Notes under the pieces: generated by a model
Databases searched by the model: none
The model's input: the letters and a program-made list of their open reading frames with translations, nothing else
Told to the model about the DNA's origin: nothing
NCBI RefSeq assembly: GCF_003254275.1
Contig: NZ_QKZK01000020.1
Span: forward strand, 1-59,876
Reading direction: 5' to 3'
DNA: 59,876 nt
DNA from: Breznakibacter xylanolyticus
GTDB lineage: Bacteria > Bacteroidota > Bacteroidia > Bacteroidales > Marinilabiliaceae
Part shown: in pieces, positions 20,481 through 28,886 of the stretch
Position numbering within the stretch: the first letter of the stretch is position 1
Layout: each line of letters opens with the position of its first letter
Made by a program: the position numbers and the translations under genes

Positions 20481-20670
20481 CAATGTCGTTGAGGGAAGCC
20501 TTGAAAGGGCGATAAACAGTAGCGTAGGGCATCGCCCTATGATGAATGTAAACTCAATTTTAGAGACCTGATGGGGCGTAAGCCTAAGCTCTTCAAGGCT
20601 TGAGCTCTTAAGTAGGGCTTTGCCCAACTCTAATGCTGGCGCCCCATTGGGGCTTAATTAAACGACATTG
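20481..20670. repeat. 190-bp element bounded by CAATGTCGTT inverted ends
   Basis: CAATGTCGTT at 20481-20490 is matched in perfect reverse complement at 20661-20670. The interior is GC-richer and holds smaller palindromes such as TAGGGCATCGCCCTA (20525-20539) and GGCGCCCCATTGGGGC around 20638-20653. No open frame is present. The same end sequence recurs in longer form near 35.9-36.3 kb. Confidence 0.6.
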
Positions 20671-20716
20671 AAGGTGGTTTGTGTTTTTTACTCAGTGTCT
20701 ACTTTATAACTTTTTT

Positions 20717-20790
20717 GAGTTATCTGCTTTCTTATTTAAACGCAAAATGTTACAGATTAACTCAGCGCCTTCGCGCCTCTGCGTTTATTT
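20717..20790 (+). repeat. Interleaved-complement repeat module, copy 1
   Basis: The order of elements is GAGTT, AAACGCA, AACTC, TGCGTTT: two complementary pairs that interleave, as in an H-type pseudoknot. A small GCGCCTTCGCGC hairpin lies between the last two. It is the shorter first copy, next to the 198-bp repeat. Confidence 0.6.
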
Positions 20791-20793
20791 TAA

Positions 20794-20991
20794 CTACTAT
20801 ATAACTCTTTTACCGAGTGGTACTGTGGCTTTTTCTCCTCACTGGTTCTCATCTTATCTCACTGCAACTCAGCGTCAGTTCTTAGTTCGTTAAGTTGAGG
20901 AAGATGATTAAATGCTGAGTTATCTGCTTTCATATTTAAACGCAATGTACATAATAACCCAACTCAGCGCCTTCGCGCCTCTGCGTTTATT
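20794..20991 (+). repeat. 198-bp dispersed repeat, copy A
   Basis: This block aligns without gaps to 49773-49970, with only scattered substitutions; the run from TTCTCCTCACTGG to CTTAGTTCGTTAAG is almost unchanged. Its last 75 bases contain a second interleaved-complement module (GCTGAGTT with AACTCAGC, AAACGCA with TGCGTTT). No open frame is conserved between copies. It lies upstream of murB. Confidence 0.8.
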
Positions 20992-21152
20992 GAAAACTCA
21001 GTTTAATAAACCATTACTTCACAGAGTGAGCACAGATTGAGACACAGCGTTCCGCAATCTCATTCGCTGACGATTTCTTATTTTAACGAAGCGACATTGC
21101 TTTATGAATGGCCTCGATGAGCCTTCGTGTCGGGTGGATGTGCTCATTTGTG

Positions 21153-21160
21153 TATCTTTG
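21153..21160 (+). promoter_or_regulatory. Candidate -7 box (TATCTTTG) for murB
   Basis: Exact TAnnTTTG match ending 20 bases before the ATG at 21181, which implies a very short leader and excludes the earlier in-frame start at 21127. Confidence 0.5.
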
Positions 21161-21180
21161 GCGCAAAATTATCAACACGC

Positions 21181-22227
21181 ATGAACGTTTCCATCCTCCA
21201 TCAGGTTCCTCTAAAACCGCTCCACACATTTGGCATCGATGTCAATGCCCACTCTTATTTCGAATTTTCTGACGTCAGCCAGCTTACAGCCCTCATTCGT
21301 TCCGGCGCATTGCAGGGTGTCGAGCCATTGGTACTGGGCGGGGGGAGCAACTTTTTGCCGGTGGCCGATGTCGCAGCGCTGGTCATTCATCCGGTCAACA
21401 AGGGCATTCGCATCATCTCCCAGACCGATGAGGCCGTTTGGGTGGAGGCGGCTGCCGGCGAGGTGTGGGACGATTTGGTAGCCTGGGCCGTGCAGATGGG
21501 CTTTTATGGGCTCGAAAACCTCTCGCTGATTCCTGGTCACGTGGGGGCTGCTCCGGTGCAAAATGTGGGTGCCTACGGGGTTGAAGCGGGCGATGCCATT
21601 CATCAGGTGCACGCCATTGACCTTCGCGATGGTTCTGAGCTCCTGTTTTCGCAGCACGAATGCCGATTTGGGTATCGCGACAGCATCTTTAAATCCGACC
21701 GTTATCGCAATCAACTGGTGGTGACTCGGGTGATGTTTCGTTTGTCGAAGTTGCCGGTGTTTCATCTTCAATATGGCAACCTCAGTGAGGAAGTGGCCAG
21801 GATGGGCGAGGTCACCCTGTCTAACGTGCGACAAGCCGTTATGGCCATTCGTATGGCCAAGTTGCCCGACCCCGCTGTGACGGGCAATGCCGGCAGCTTT
21901 TTTAAAAATCCCGTGGTCGATATCTCCCTAGCCGATCGCTTAAAGATGCAATATCCCCACATGCCCGTTTACCCGGTCGACGATCGGCACGTGAAGCTTC
22001 CGGCTGGATGGCTCATCGATACCGCCGGATGGAAGGGGGTTGTGATGGGGCAGGCCGGCGTGCACCCGCTTCAGGCGCTCGTGCTCATCAATCGTGGTCA
22101 GGCCACCGGCCGTGAAATTGTGGCATTGGCTCATGCCATTGAGCAGGATGTGTTGGCCAAGTTTGGCGTGCATCTCGAAAAAGAGGTCAACATCATTGGC
22201 GATGCGTCCAATGATGCTGTGCTGTAA
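21181..22227 (+). CDS. murB: UDP-N-acetylenolpyruvoylglucosamine reductase
   Basis: Flavoenzyme of 348 residues that reduces UDP-GlcNAc-enolpyruvate with NADPH to UDP-MurNAc in peptidoglycan synthesis. FAD-binding motifs are GGGSNFL at 53-59 and the IPGHVGAAPVQNVGAYG segment from 117. The substrate and proton-donor sites are FGYRDS near 163, the serine in GNAGSFFKNP near 240 and a C-terminal glutamate in EKEVNIIG. The length and the inserted loop region match the E. coli-like type I enzyme. The start at 21181 is set by the promoter box just upstream; the open frame extends earlier to 21127. Confidence 0.93.
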   Translation: MNVSILHQVPLKPLHTFGIDVNAHSYFEFSDVSQLTALIRSGALQGVEPLVLGGGSNFLPVADVAALVIHPVNKGIRIISQTDEAVWVEAAAGEVWDDLVAWAVQMGFYGLENLSLIPGHVGAAPVQNVGAYGVEAGDAIHQVHAIDLRDGSELLFSQHECRFGYRDSIFKSDRYRNQLVVTRVMFRLSKLPVFHLQYGNLSEEVARMGEVTLSNVRQAVMAIRMAKLPDPAVTGNAGSFFKNPVVDISLADRLKMQYPHMPVYPVDDRHVKLPAGWLIDTAGWKGVVMGQAGVHPLQALVLINRGQATGREIVALAHAIEQDVLAKFGVHLEKEVNIIGDASNDAVL

Positions 22228-22276
22228 GTAAATCAACTTCTTACTAATTCCTTTCTTTTGTATCAATGAGTCGAAC

Positions 22277-22396
22277 CGAGGCGTTCGATTCGTGCGAAAG
22301 GGGGCTTGCGTGTCGTCGATCACGAGGCTGTTCAACGATCGATCACGAGGCTGATCGATGGTCTGTCACGAGGCTGGTAGACCATCTACCACGAAA
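22277..22396. repeat. Cluster of short hairpins with a constant loop
   Basis: TCACGAGGCTG occurs at 22320, 22343 and 22366. Around the second copy the arms are ATCGAT / ATCGAT; around the third they are ATGGTCT / AGACCAT. A similar TCGAA-CCGAGGCG-TTCGA unit precedes them and GGTAG-ACCAT-CTACC follows. The arms change while the loop stays. It lies between the convergent murB and mltG genes. Confidence 0.55.
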
Positions 22397-22441
22397 CCGG
22401 GTGTATGTGTCGGAGGTGAGCGTTGATCAAATGTCAGCGAG

Positions 22442-23515
22442 TTACCGCCAGATGTTCCGTTCTTTAAGTGCCTTGCGATATTTGGCCGCGTTGACATTGT
22501 GCTGAGCCAATGATTTGGCAAAATTGTGATAGCCCGAAAAATCCTCCCGCGCACACATGTACAAATAGTCGTGTTGTTGGGCGTTCAACACGGCATCGAT
22601 GGCAGTGATGGAAGGGATGCGAATGGGGCCGGGAGGCAGTCCCACATACTTATAGGTGTTGTAGGGGGAGTCAATTTCCAGGTCTTTGTGCAGGATGCGC
22701 TTGATGGTGAAGTCGCCCAGGGCAAATTTGACCGTCGGGTCGGCCTGTAGCAGCATTCTTTTCTTTAACCGATTGAGATACAATCCGGCGACAATGGGTT
22801 TTTCGTCGTTTTTTTGGGTCTCCTCGTCAACAATCGAGGCCAATGTGCTGATTTCATCGGGTGTGAGTTGGGTGCGCTGCGCCTGTTGGGTGCGTTGCTC
22901 GCTCCAAAAGCGTCGATACTCCTTGTGCATCCGTTCTACAAATCCTTTGGCGTCGGTGTTCCAGTACAGCTCGTAACTGTTGGGGATAAAGCGTGCCAGA
23001 GCCGTTTGGCTGGTGGCATCGTATTGCTTGAGGTAGTCGTTGTCGTGCAGTAATTTCACCAGCTCGGCCGAATCGGTCATCAGCTTTTGCGACACCACAT
23101 GGGCCAAATCGGCCTTGGTGCGAATGTTGGTGAAGGTCAGCTTCACGGGCGACTGTTTGCCTGCCCGCAGTGCCGACACCAGTTCGTAGTTGCTCATGCC
23201 CGTCCGCACCCGGTAGCGCCCTCCTTTGATCAGCGAAGGGTATTTCATCAGTTGGGCAACTTTATGAAACGAAGGGGTGCTTTTCAATATCTTTTCCCGT
23301 TGCAAAAGCGCCATCACTTCGTCAAATTCAGCGCCATTGGGAATGTAAATGTAATGCGCTTCGGTACCTGGGGTGATGATGTTCGATGCGAAAAACCACC
23401 TGTAGTAGCGATATCCGACCCCTAATGCGGTCAGTGCCACAATGCCGGTCAATGCCATGATGACCATCCATTTGCGCGATGGTCGAAACGATTGGGATCT
23501 TCTTCTCAATGCCAT
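22442..23515 (-). CDS. mltG: Endolytic murein transglycosylase MltG
   Basis: Inner-membrane protein of 357 residues that cuts nascent glycan strands and sets their length. One transmembrane helix (about 17-37) is preceded by a basic Arg-rich cytoplasmic tail. The YceG domain follows, with SIVDEET at 227-233, NRLKKRMLLQADPTVKFA near 248-265 and the GLPPGPIRIPS signature near 308. In the E. coli enzyme the first motif reads SIVEKET, so the position of its first Glu is Asp230 here while the second Glu (232) is kept. The gene starts 18 bases after the uvrB stop, in the same operon. Confidence 0.9.
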   Translation of the reverse strand: MALRRRSQSFRPSRKWMVIMALTGIVALTALGVGYRYYRWFFASNIITPGTEAHYIYIPNGAEFDEVMALLQREKILKSTPSFHKVAQLMKYPSLIKGGRYRVRTGMSNYELVSALRAGKQSPVKLTFTNIRTKADLAHVVSQKLMTDSAELVKLLHDNDYLKQYDATSQTALARFIPNSYELYWNTDAKGFVERMHKEYRRFWSEQRTQQAQRTQLTPDEISTLASIVDEETQKNDEKPIVAGLYLNRLKKRMLLQADPTVKFALGDFTIKRILHKDLEIDSPYNTYKYVGLPPGPIRIPSITAIDAVLNAQQHDYLYMCAREDFSGYHNFAKSLAQHNVNAAKYRKALKERNIWR

Positions 23516-23533
23516 AATTCTAGGGTGGTTTGG

Positions 23534-25552
23534 TTATGCTTTGCTTTTTAATAGTTCCTGTAGTCGGTACATTTCGTCGCGATGTTGTGCGGCCGAAAGG
23601 AAATCAAGTTCTTTGGCGGCTGCCTGCATGGCGGCTTTGGTCGCTTCAATGGCTTTTTTCAAGGCTTCTTTGCTCATGTATCCTACGACGGGATCGGCTG
23701 CCACATCGGCTTTCTCGTCTTTCTCAACATAGCTGTGACGTCCGGTTTTCTCTTCTATCACTTCGCCAAATATACGGTTTTGCTGCTTGATGATTTGCTG
23801 CGGCGTGATGTGGTTTTCTGCATTGTAAGCAAGCTGCTTGGCTCGTCGTCGTTCGGTCGAGTCGATGGTGGCTTGCATCGATTGGGTGATTTTGTCGGCA
23901 TACATAATCACCAGCCCGTTGATGTTCCTGGCCGCACGCCCCGCCGTTTGTGTGAGCGAACGTTCCGACCTCAGGAAGCCTTCCTTGTCGGCGTCCAGGA
24001 TGGCCACCAGCGATACCTCCGGCAAGTCTAGCCCTTCGCGCAGCAGGTTCACGCCCACCAACACGTCAAACTTCCCGTTACGCAGGTTTTCCATAATGGT
24101 GATGCGATCCATGGTATCCACGTCTGAGTGGATGTATTCGCAAAGGATGTTGATCCGTTGCAGGTATTTGGTCAGCTCCTCGGCCATCCGCTTGGTGAGG
24201 GTGGTCACCAGGATGCGTTCTTTCTTCTCGATGCGCTTTTTAATCTCTCCAATCAGATCGTCAATTTGGTTCAGGCTGGGGCGCACTTCAATGGGCGGGT
24301 CCAGGAGTCCTGTGGGGCGAATGACTTGTTCCACCAGCACGCCTTCACTTTTGGCCAATTCATAATCGGCAGGGGTGGCACTCACAAATATCATCTGATG
24401 GATGATCTCTTCAAACTCCTCGAATTTTAGCGGGCGATTGTCCATGGCCGCGGGCAGGCGGAAACCGTATTCAACCAGGTTGATTTTTCGCGCCCGGTCG
24501 CCGCCGTACATGGCACGTATTTGTGGAATGGTCACGTGGCTTTCGTCCACCACCATCAAAAAGTCTTTGGGGAAATAATCAATCAAACAAAACGGCCGTG
24601 ATCCCTCTTTGCGGCCATCAAAATAGCGCGAATAGTTTTCGATGCCCGGGCAATATCCCAGTTCCTTAATCATTTCAAGGTCGTAGCTGACTCTGTCCTC
24701 CAGTCGTTTGGCCTCGAGGCTTTTGCCCACATCCCTGAGGAAAGCAGTCTGTATCACCAAATCATCCTGTATTTGCCGAATCCCGTCATGAATGCGCTCC
24801 TTGGACGTCACGAAAATGTTGGCCGGGTAAATCAGGGCATGATCATGTTTGTCGAGCGTGATGTTGTTGACGGGGTCAAAGGTCTCGATGGTTTCTATCT
24901 CGTCGCCCCAAAAAATGATGCGATAGGCATGGTCAGTATAGGCCAGGTATATCTCAATGGTATCGCCCTTGACTCTGAAGTTGCCTCTGCTAAACTCCAC
25001 CTCATTTCGCGAGTAGAGCGCATCGACCAGCATTCTCAAAAACTGATTCCGCGCAATGATCTGCCCTTGTTTGATGCGCACCACACCGGCGTGAAAGTCA
25101 TCCGGGTTGCCAATGCCATAAATGCACGATACCGACGAAACCACAATCACATCCCGACGCCCCGAGAGCAGCGCTGAAGTGGCACTTAGCCTGAGTTTTT
25201 CAATCTCATCATTGATGGCCAAATCCTTTTCAATATAGGTGTCGGTGACGGGTAGATAGGCTTCGGGTTGATAATAGTCGTAGTACGACACAAAGTACTC
25301 AACGGCGTTGTTGGGGAAGAAATTTTTAAACTCTCCATACAGCTGAGCCGCTAATGTTTTGTTGTGACTCAAAACCAATGTCGGACGTTGCACCTGTTCA
25401 ATGACATTGGCGATGGTGAATGTTTTACCCGATCCTGTGACGCCCAGCAGAGTCTGGAATTTTGTTCCGGAACCAATGCCCGCTGCAAGTTCTTTGATGG
25501 CATTGGGTTGATCCCCTGTGGGGGAGTATTCTGAAATGATTTTAAAATCCAT
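23534..25552 (-). CDS. uvrB: Excinuclease ABC subunit B
   Basis: DNA-damage verification helicase of nucleotide excision repair, working between UvrA loading and UvrC incision. The 672-residue chain has Walker A GVTGSGKT at 37-44, the beta-hairpin region with YYDYYQPEAYLP near 90-105, the DESH box (VVDESHVT) and helicase motif VI (QTAGRAARN). It ends in a UVR motif that binds UvrA or UvrC (ELDFLSAAQHRDEMYRLQ). All expected parts are present. It leads a two-gene operon with mltG. Confidence 0.96.
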   Translation of the reverse strand: MDFKIISEYSPTGDQPNAIKELAAGIGSGTKFQTLLGVTGSGKTFTIANVIEQVQRPTLVLSHNKTLAAQLYGEFKNFFPNNAVEYFVSYYDYYQPEAYLPVTDTYIEKDLAINDEIEKLRLSATSALLSGRRDVIVVSSVSCIYGIGNPDDFHAGVVRIKQGQIIARNQFLRMLVDALYSRNEVEFSRGNFRVKGDTIEIYLAYTDHAYRIIFWGDEIETIETFDPVNNITLDKHDHALIYPANIFVTSKERIHDGIRQIQDDLVIQTAFLRDVGKSLEAKRLEDRVSYDLEMIKELGYCPGIENYSRYFDGRKEGSRPFCLIDYFPKDFLMVVDESHVTIPQIRAMYGGDRARKINLVEYGFRLPAAMDNRPLKFEEFEEIIHQMIFVSATPADYELAKSEGVLVEQVIRPTGLLDPPIEVRPSLNQIDDLIGEIKKRIEKKERILVTTLTKRMAEELTKYLQRINILCEYIHSDVDTMDRITIMENLRNGKFDVLVGVNLLREGLDLPEVSLVAILDADKEGFLRSERSLTQTAGRAARNINGLVIMYADKITQSMQATIDSTERRRAKQLAYNAENHITPQQIIKQQNRIFGEVIEEKTGRHSYVEKDEKADVAADPVVGYMSKEALKKAIEATKAAMQAAAKELDFLSAAQHRDEMYRLQELLKSKA

Positions 25553-25571
25553 TGTAGATATTGTGTCCTCA

Positions 25572-25579
25572 CAAAGTTA
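25572..25579 (-). promoter_or_regulatory. Candidate -7 box (TAACTTTG) for uvrB-mltG
   Basis: Exact TAnnTTTG match on the minus strand, 19 bases before the uvrB ATG and just after the terminator of the preceding gene. Confidence 0.5.
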
Positions 25580-25580
25580 C

Positions 25581-25608
25581 AAAAAAAGCCCCCTGAAAAG
25601 GGAGCTTC
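25581..25608 (-). terminator. Terminator after the outer-membrane protein gene
   Basis: Minus-strand stem AAGCTCCC / GGGGGCTT with a short A/T-rich loop, followed by seven T residues, ten bases past the stop at 25619. Confidence 0.75.
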
Positions 25609-25618
25609 TTTGTGATTA

Positions 25619-26473
25619 TTAACGTCGCCGTGGTTTTGGGCGTTGTGGTAATTTTCTCTTGGTTCCACCGCTTCGCATCTGTGCTTTTCTGATTTTAAGA
25701 TAAGCTTTACGCGTATACTTGGGCTCGTTTTTCCATCGGCTCGGGTTGAGCGTGATGTCTAAACCAACATTTGCAGTGTAATAAAAGTCTCCGGCATCAG
25801 TTGGGTGAATGTTACCTACATTATCATCCCACTCTTTGTGGCCGTCCAATTCATCTGACAATGGCTTGTTTGCTATTAATTCTAGTTTAAATGAAAATAA
25901 TGAATTATAGTAATAAGTTAAACCTCCACCCAACGAAAACAGTGGCGTTACCCCTGATTTTTTATGCCAAACCTGATCTAATCGTGGTTGTCCGTAATTA
26001 GGATGTGTTGTTTGAAATTCACCGGCACCTTCACCATATCTCTCTGTGGCATTAAAGTAATTAATGCCAATCTGCCCTATCAAATAAGGATTAAAAGAGC
26101 GTTGACGAAAATAACCTAAGGTGTGATCAAGTGGACGATAGGTTGCACCTAAGCTAAATTCTGTATAAAAGTTAGAGAAATAAGCATACACCTGATCTTG
26201 ACCATTTAATTGCTTCCCTGCCATGCGCCCACCCATGAAGCTGACCCTTGCATTGAGAAAGGTCGTCATTTCGCGTTCAGCTGCAACTCCTAACGTAAAA
26301 CTCGTCCTTGATTTATCCACCAAGTCACCATAAAATACGTTGACGCCCCCTAGGGGAACGATGTGTAAACCTTCAGAAATATCAAATTTCTTTCTCCTGT
26401 ATTGTGAAAAAGAAGGTATTGACATCACTGTCAGGAGTAGAATTATGAATGTTGATTTCGTGTTGAAATGCAT
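25619..26473 (-). CDS. Outer-membrane beta-barrel protein with basic tail
   Basis: A 284-residue exported protein of unknown function. A signal peptide (FIILLLTVMSIPSFSQ) is followed by a small barrel with repeated glycine-aromatic strands (PYLIGQIGINYFNA, PLFSLGGGLTYYYNSLFSFKLEL, DFYYTANVGLDITLN). It resembles the DUF6089-type or OmpA-like eight-strand barrels of Bacteroidota. The last 40 residues are very basic (KRKLPQRPKPRRR), unusual for a barrel end, so the tail may lie in the periplasm and contact peptidoglycan or nucleic acid. Base composition is more AT-rich than uvrB next to it. Monocistronic. Confidence 0.6.
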   Translation of the reverse strand: MHFNTKSTFIILLLTVMSIPSFSQYRRKKFDISEGLHIVPLGGVNVFYGDLVDKSRTSFTLGVAAEREMTTFLNARVSFMGGRMAGKQLNGQDQVYAYFSNFYTEFSLGATYRPLDHTLGYFRQRSFNPYLIGQIGINYFNATERYGEGAGEFQTTHPNYGQPRLDQVWHKKSGVTPLFSLGGGLTYYYNSLFSFKLELIANKPLSDELDGHKEWDDNVGNIHPTDAGDFYYTANVGLDITLNPSRWKNEPKYTRKAYLKIRKAQMRSGGTKRKLPQRPKPRRR

Positions 26474-26692
26474 TGTAGTCTTTTACGTCCGTTAGGTTTT
26501 TACGGGATGTGGTAGATTAGGTTCAAATTTTTTACAATTCCAAACCATTTGCAAATATTGCAAAAGAAATCATATTTGAAAAATATTTTTTTCTTCGCAT
26601 GCCCGCTTTTTGGTCAAATTATGAATTATCCTGCTGAAAGAACAATTTTTGGGGGTCGATGTTCGCTTCTGTGGATATATTCAGAAGGTGTG

Positions 26693-27742
26693 TTATACTA
26701 ATGAAAATTTATATACCGTGGTTTGATGATATTTTTCCCCTGAGTGTAATAAAGTTGACGGAAATTCAGGCTGATTAGGGCTGTCGGGATAATGTTGTGC
26801 TTCGAGACAGAATCCGAAACGTTCATTAAAAATGGTATTGCCTCGCTTAAAGGTGCCATCAAGGTAATTGCCTGTATAGAGCTGAACGGCGGGTTCTGTG
26901 GTGTACATCTCTAATTTACGCCCCGATTTCTCGTCAATGGCAATGGCGCCAATGCGTAAGTCACCAGCAGTGCCGTTAATGATATAATTGTGGTCATAGC
27001 CACGACCTTGAACTTCGCTGATTCTGTCACCAATTGCTTTTGGTTCTGTGAAATCCATGGCTGAACCCTTTACGGTTAGAATTTTTCCGGTGGGAATGGC
27101 TGAATCATCTACTTCTGTATAGCAATCTGCAAAAAGTTGCAATTGATGGCTTTCAACATTTTCGTTACACCCATTCAGGTTGAAATACGCGTGGTTGGTA
27201 AAATTGACGTGGGTGGTTTTATCTGTTGTTGCTTGGTATTCGATGACCAACTCATTTTGCTCCGTGAGGGTGTAGGTGACCATTAAATGGAGGTTGCCGG
27301 GATAACCTTCTTCCATGTCGGGGCTAAAAATCTCAAGATTGATGCCCACCTTACCAGGCATTTGGAATGCTGTGGCCTCCCAGTTTTTACGATGATATCC
27401 CTGGATGCCTCCGTGCAAATGGTTCTCTCCATTGTTGATGGCAAATTGATAATTTTGACCTCCCAACGTAAATTTCCCTTTGGCAATTCGGTTCGCATAT
27501 CGTCCAATTAATGCTCCCAAATATGGACATCCTTCTAAATACTGTTGCGACAGATAATCATCAAGTTTATCGAATCCTAATGTGATTTCTTCCCGCTTTC
27601 CATTCTTGTCGGGCATCAGAATGCTGGTGATGATACCACCATAAGTGCTGATTTTAACCTCGATGCCTCCCGGATTTGAGAGGGTGTATAATGAAACAGG
27701 TTGATTTTGATATGTCCCCCAATTTTCGTGTTTGATATGCAT
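26693..27742 (-). CDS. galM: Aldose 1-epimerase (galactose mutarotase)
   Basis: Converts beta-galactose to alpha-galactose for galactokinase. The 349-residue chain has the sugar-binding NGENHLHGG with H110, the catalytic base-pair region FTNHAYFNL with H184, and the catalytic glutamate in FCLEAQHYPDSPNQP near 312. No signal peptide is visible, so it acts in the cytoplasm. I start at 27742 (MHIKHENW) rather than 27760. It is divergent from the GntR-type regulator, galK and galT, and the two promoter boxes between them overlap in position, so one regulator could control both directions. Confidence 0.93.
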   Translation of the reverse strand: MHIKHENWGTYQNQPVSLYTLSNPGGIEVKISTYGGIITSILMPDKNGKREEITLGFDKLDDYLSQQYLEGCPYLGALIGRYANRIAKGKFTLGGQNYQFAINNGENHLHGGIQGYHRKNWEATAFQMPGKVGINLEIFSPDMEEGYPGNLHLMVTYTLTEQNELVIEYQATTDKTTHVNFTNHAYFNLNGCNENVESHQLQLFADCYTEVDDSAIPTGKILTVKGSAMDFTEPKAIGDRISEVQGRGYDHNYIINGTAGDLRIGAIAIDEKSGRKLEMYTTEPAVQLYTGNYLDGTFKRGNTIFNERFGFCLEAQHYPDSPNQPEFPSTLLHSGEKYHQTTVYKFSLV

Positions 27743-27764
27743 TGTGTATCTATTTATCAATGAA

Positions 27765-27797
27765 TTTGCAGCAAATTTATGAAAAAATCTAAATTTG
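27765..27797 (+). promoter_or_regulatory. Candidate promoter of the GntR regulator gene
   Basis: A -33-like TTTG (27765-27768) and an exact -7 TAAATTTG (27790-27797) are separated by 21 bases, close to the Bacteroidota consensus. The -7 box ends 30 bases before the ATG at 27828. The galM promoter overlaps it on the other strand. Confidence 0.55.
27772..27779 (-). promoter_or_regulatory. Candidate -7 box (TAAATTTG) for galM
   Basis: Exact TAnnTTTG match on the minus strand, 29 bases before the galM ATG. Confidence 0.5.
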
Positions 27798-27827
27798 TCG
27801 CCGAAAGGATAAAACCGATTTTGATAT

Positions 27828-28835
27828 ATGTCAAAAAAAATAGTTCACATTTCCGACCAAGCCCGTCAAGCCAAGTATCGCCAGATCATCAATTCAATAT
27901 TGGAATCTGTGCAGCGCGGAAGCCTCAAGCGAGGCGATAAATTGCCGTCAATCAATGATATTGCGCATGAATTTTCATTGTCACGCGATACTGTGATGTT
28001 GGCATTTAGTGAGTTAAAAGCCCGGGGGGTGGTGGCTGCGATGCCCGGTATCGGTTATTACATTGAGAGTACCAATGTGAATGTGGATCAGAAGATTTTT
28101 CTATTGTTTGACGAATTTAATGCCTTCAAGGAAACTCTTTATAATTCGTTTATCCATGCATTGCCCGATACGGCTCAGGTCGATTTATATTTCCATCATT
28201 TTAATCATCGGGTTTTTCAATCTTTGATTCGTGATCATGCATCGCGGTATACATCTTTTGTTATTTTGCCTGGAAATTTAACGTCCATTGGTCATATTTT
28301 AAAAGAATTACCGGCCGACAAAGTTTATTTAATCGATCAGCTTACACCGGAGTTAGGAACGTCTTATCCTGCCGTTTATCAAGACTTTGAAGATGATATA
28401 TATCAATGCCTTTTGTCTGGTTTATCATTGCTGTTAAAATATAATCATTTTGTGTTGGCTTATCCCGGCGGTAAGGAGCCGATTGGGTTTGTTGACGGAT
28501 TTGTTCGATTCTGTAACGATCATCAACTGAGTCGTGAGGTAATCTCTTCATTTGACAATCGGGATGTGAAGCCCGGTGAAGTTTATATTTTACCAAACGA
28601 TTTAGATTTGGTTCAGGTTATTAAGAATGCGCATCGGAATCGCTTGCGTATAGGTGAGGATTTTGGGATTATCTCTATCAATGATGTCCCATTAAAAGAG
28701 GTGATTGCAGGTGGTGTGACCACAATTTCGACTGATTTTAAAAAAATGGGCGAATCTATTGCCAAAATGGTGACAGAATTTGGGCGGGGAAGGGTTCGCA
28801 ACCCTTCTTCGATGATTGTTCGTAGTACTCTTTGA
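27828..28835 (+). CDS. GntR-family regulator with LacI-like sugar-sensing domain
   Basis: A 335-residue transcription factor. The winged helix-turn-helix at about 15-80 has the GntR features KRGDKLPSINDIAHEF and LSRDTVMLAFSELKARGVV. The C-terminal part (about 90-330) is a periplasmic-binding-protein-like fold ending in VTTISTDFKKMGESIAKMV, typical of LacI-type effector domains. Position between galM and galK suggests that it senses galactose or a galactose phosphate and represses the locus. It starts 85 bases from galM and ends 87 bases before galK. A palindromic site in front of galK is a good operator candidate. Confidence 0.88.
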   Translation: MSKKIVHISDQARQAKYRQIINSILESVQRGSLKRGDKLPSINDIAHEFSLSRDTVMLAFSELKARGVVAAMPGIGYYIESTNVNVDQKIFLLFDEFNAFKETLYNSFIHALPDTAQVDLYFHHFNHRVFQSLIRDHASRYTSFVILPGNLTSIGHILKELPADKVYLIDQLTPELGTSYPAVYQDFEDDIYQCLLSGLSLLLKYNHFVLAYPGGKEPIGFVDGFVRFCNDHQLSREVISSFDNRDVKPGEVYILPNDLDLVQVIKNAHRNRLRIGEDFGIISINDVPLKEVIAGGVTTISTDFKKMGESIAKMVTEFGRGRVRNPSSMIVRSTL

Positions 28836-28886
28836 TTTTTTTTATTTGGGGTGGTGATCTTTCTCAATTAATTTGTAATTTTACCC

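Noticed and set aside
22266-22505. 79-codon plus-strand frame between murB and mltG
   Set aside because: It runs through the hairpin cluster and into mltG antisense; its protein is a translation of the repeats.
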